The notes under the pieces: generated by a model
Told to the model about the DNA's origin: nothing
What the model saw: only the letters and a program-made list of their open reading frames with translations
Databases searched by the model: none
Assembly: GCA_028822475.1 (NCBI GenBank)
Contig: JAPKDT010000017.1
Span: forward strand, 1 to 15,287
Origin: SAR324 cluster bacterium
GTDB taxonomy: Bacteria > SAR324 > NAC60-12
DNA: 15,287 nt
Direction: 5' to 3'
Shown here: positions 14,701 to 15,287 of the stretch, piece by piece
How positions within the stretch are numbered: position 1 is the first letter of the stretch
Layout: every line of letters starts with the position of its first letter
Program-made: the position numbers and the translations under genes

Positions 14701-15287
14701 TGCTTATGCGTTTCTGGGACCCTGAGAAGGGTTCTATCTTATTGAATGGAATTGAACTCAGAGATTTTAAATTGGAGGATTTGCGGTCCAGGATCGCATT
14801 GGTTGCTCAGGACACATATCTCTTCAATAATTCACTGCGGGAAAACATCCTCGTTGCTAAACCGGATGCTACTGAGCTGGAATTAAGTGAGGCAGTGAAA
14901 CTGTCTGCACTGTCTGAAGTTATCGAAAGCCTCCCGGATGGTCTGGAGACTATGGTTGGTGAACGTGGTTCCAGCCTTTCAGGAGGTCAGAGACAGCGTG
15001 TTGCTATTGCCAGAGCATTCCTTAAGGATGCTCCGTTTTTAATTTTAGACGAAGCTACTTCTCACCTAGACGCTCTCAGCGAAAACACTGTCCACAAAGC
15101 CCTTGATCTGCTTAAGACGAACCGAACAACTATTATCATTGCACATCGGCTCTCTACCATCCGTAACGCTGACCAAATAATTGTCCTCAATAAGGGCTGT
15201 ATCGTGGAAACCGGTTCACATCAAGAGTTGTTGCAGAAGAGAGGGCTATATAGACAGCTTGTTTCCAAACAGCTCGGTGGATCAGAT
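11718..15287 (+). CDS. Fused CydD/CydC-like ABC exporter, two full halves in one chain (3' end beyond window)
   Basis: Open from the ATG at 11718 to the last base, at least 1190 codons, no stop seen. The order is TMD1-NBD1-acidic linker-TMD2-NBD2. TMD1 (about 10-310) shows CydD-like features: FGEYLPQLL, FLDGIQGLATLKSFGQ and EIFRPMRDLRT. NBD1 has Walker A GSSGCGKSS at 369-377 (K375), signature LSGGQ at 473-477, Walker B ILDEALS with D497/E498, and switch histidine H529. A linker rich in Glu (about 571-614) leads to TMD2 (about 625-910), whose RRRTGDLMGIATQDVELVEY recalls CydC. NBD2 has GPSGAGKTS at 983-991 (K989), LSGGQ at 1087-1091, D1111/E1112 and H1143. Both ATP sites look competent. CydDC exports cysteine and glutathione and is needed for cytochrome bd assembly; each subunit is usually a separate chain of about 570-590 aa, so 1190 residues fits a clean fusion. 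The start follows an in-frame stop at 11712-11714 and lacks a Shine-Dalgarno. The substrate is not proven; a lipid or drug exporter is the alternative. Confidence 0.88.
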   Translation, partial: MQFDTRLWSFTLGVRGRIAFSVLIGLIATALGVVRLALLGWLIGLILLGQTVEELIMPIVLAALVMLLRGFFEHWRTMTAHETSAIVQKQLRRRLYDKIVNLGPGYSGRQRSGELVLTLVDGVEQLETYFGEYLPQLLISALTPLMIFAFVAFLDLPVAIILLVAALVSLVAPSAWHKFDTKRSIERQQAYAAFASDFLDGIQGLATLKSFGQSGSRIELLKERAFELFRSTMWVLATNSLSRGITDISIAVGAAAGLGYGSYRVIDGEMELTTLLIILMMGVEIFRPMRDLRTVLHQGMVGLSAAQGVYKILDAEPVVLDEHSENETARLEPTIHFESVSFSYPEHTQIVHDCLNFKISKGERVGIVGSSGCGKSSIVKLLLRFHDPVQGSISIGGKDLRNISFDQLRSEISVVNQDTFLFHGTIEENIRMGRPEASKIEITHAAKNANIHEFVKTLPEGYQTIIGEKGIKLSGGQRQRVAIARALLRDTPILILDEALSAVDAENEYVIQQALDRLMKDRTTIVLAHRLSSVIKCDRILVIDHGKIVESGPHATLMKKAGMYSALMNEQVREAESKELVSGEVEPTLVNAEPEEQIEESLLNLPTEGIIKAEGLNWKQLIVELMRHIMPWKGRLVLTFCFGVLRVLAFIGVGVFSALIVLALKNGTDFTFLLTGLMVVAPLSGILHWLESWVAHDMAFRLLADMRINVFRKLDQLAPAYLVRRRTGDLMGIATQDVELVEYFFAHTVAPVFVSILIPVAVVTFLTTVNFWMALALLPFLFAVCLSPFLMRAKVDQLGSKSREASGELSAHAIDTIQGLAEIVAFQQEGQRGKAFDSLTNRHIGIRLPFFRELTLQRTILEVLTGWGGLAVVCTGALLTTYGSFDAGILPLLTILAMSAFLPVSEIAQIGRQLADTLGATRRVYALENEPVIITDGDGEALSDFSAGFSFRNVSFSYTGRSMSVLQNLNFDIPVGKTLALVGPSGAGKTSLAQLLMRFWDPEKGSILLNGIELRDFKLEDLRSRIALVAQDTYLFNNSLRENILVAKPDATELELSEAVKLSALSEVIESLPDGLETMVGERGSSLSGGQRQRVAIARAFLKDAPFLILDEATSHLDALSENTVHKALDLLKTNRTTIIIAHRLSTIRNADQIIVLNKGCIVETGSHQELLQKRGLYRQLVSKQLGGSD

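Overview
The window looks like a chromosomal segment of a moderately AT-rich, probably marine, Gram-negative bacterium. Supporting signs are a YejABE peptide/microcin-type importer with a signal-peptide-bearing periplasmic binding protein, a taurine dissimilation cluster (sulfoacetaldehyde acetyltransferase, taurine:pyruvate aminotransferase, alanine dehydrogenase), and a CydD/CydC-like exporter. A proteobacterial or SAR324-like host is plausible, but nothing in the window fixes the taxon. I see no tRNA, rRNA, CRISPR array, insertion sequence or phage gene.

Layout. Positions 1-442 (+) read as coding in three short pieces that alternate between two frames, like the decayed 3' part of an unrecognised gene. 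Next comes yejA-yejB-yejE on + (497-4506), the binding protein and both permeases of an oligopeptide-type ABC importer. The expected ATPase gene yejF is absent; after a 301-bp gap comes an agmatinase-family ureohydrolase (4808-5776, +). That gene converges on a minus-strand cluster transcribed in the order xsc (10307-8538), tpa (8408-7056), ald (6964-5852). A perfect 17-bp inverted repeat lies between the converging ends. A 798-bp gene-free stretch (10308-11105) upstream of xsc is rich in hairpins, including a nested 84-nt structure with a competing small hairpin. On + there follow a four-helix DUF350-type membrane protein with an internal duplication (11106-11582) and a very large ABC exporter with both CydD-like and CydC-like halves in one chain (11718 to the window edge, still open).

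How the genes work together. Tpa transfers the amino group of taurine to pyruvate, giving sulfoacetaldehyde and alanine. Ald oxidatively deaminates alanine, regenerating pyruvate and releasing ammonium. Xsc converts sulfoacetaldehyde and phosphate to acetyl phosphate and sulfite. The three enzymes form a closed amino-acceptor cycle giving acetyl phosphate, ammonium, sulfite and NADH from taurine. No taurine transporter, phosphotransacetylase, sulfite oxidase or exporter, or TauR-like regulator is visible here. The neighbouring ureohydrolase could be an ordinary agmatinase or act on another guanidino compound; a guanidino form of taurine is a testable speculation. The fused exporter may move thiols, as CydDC does, but no cytochrome bd genes are in view.
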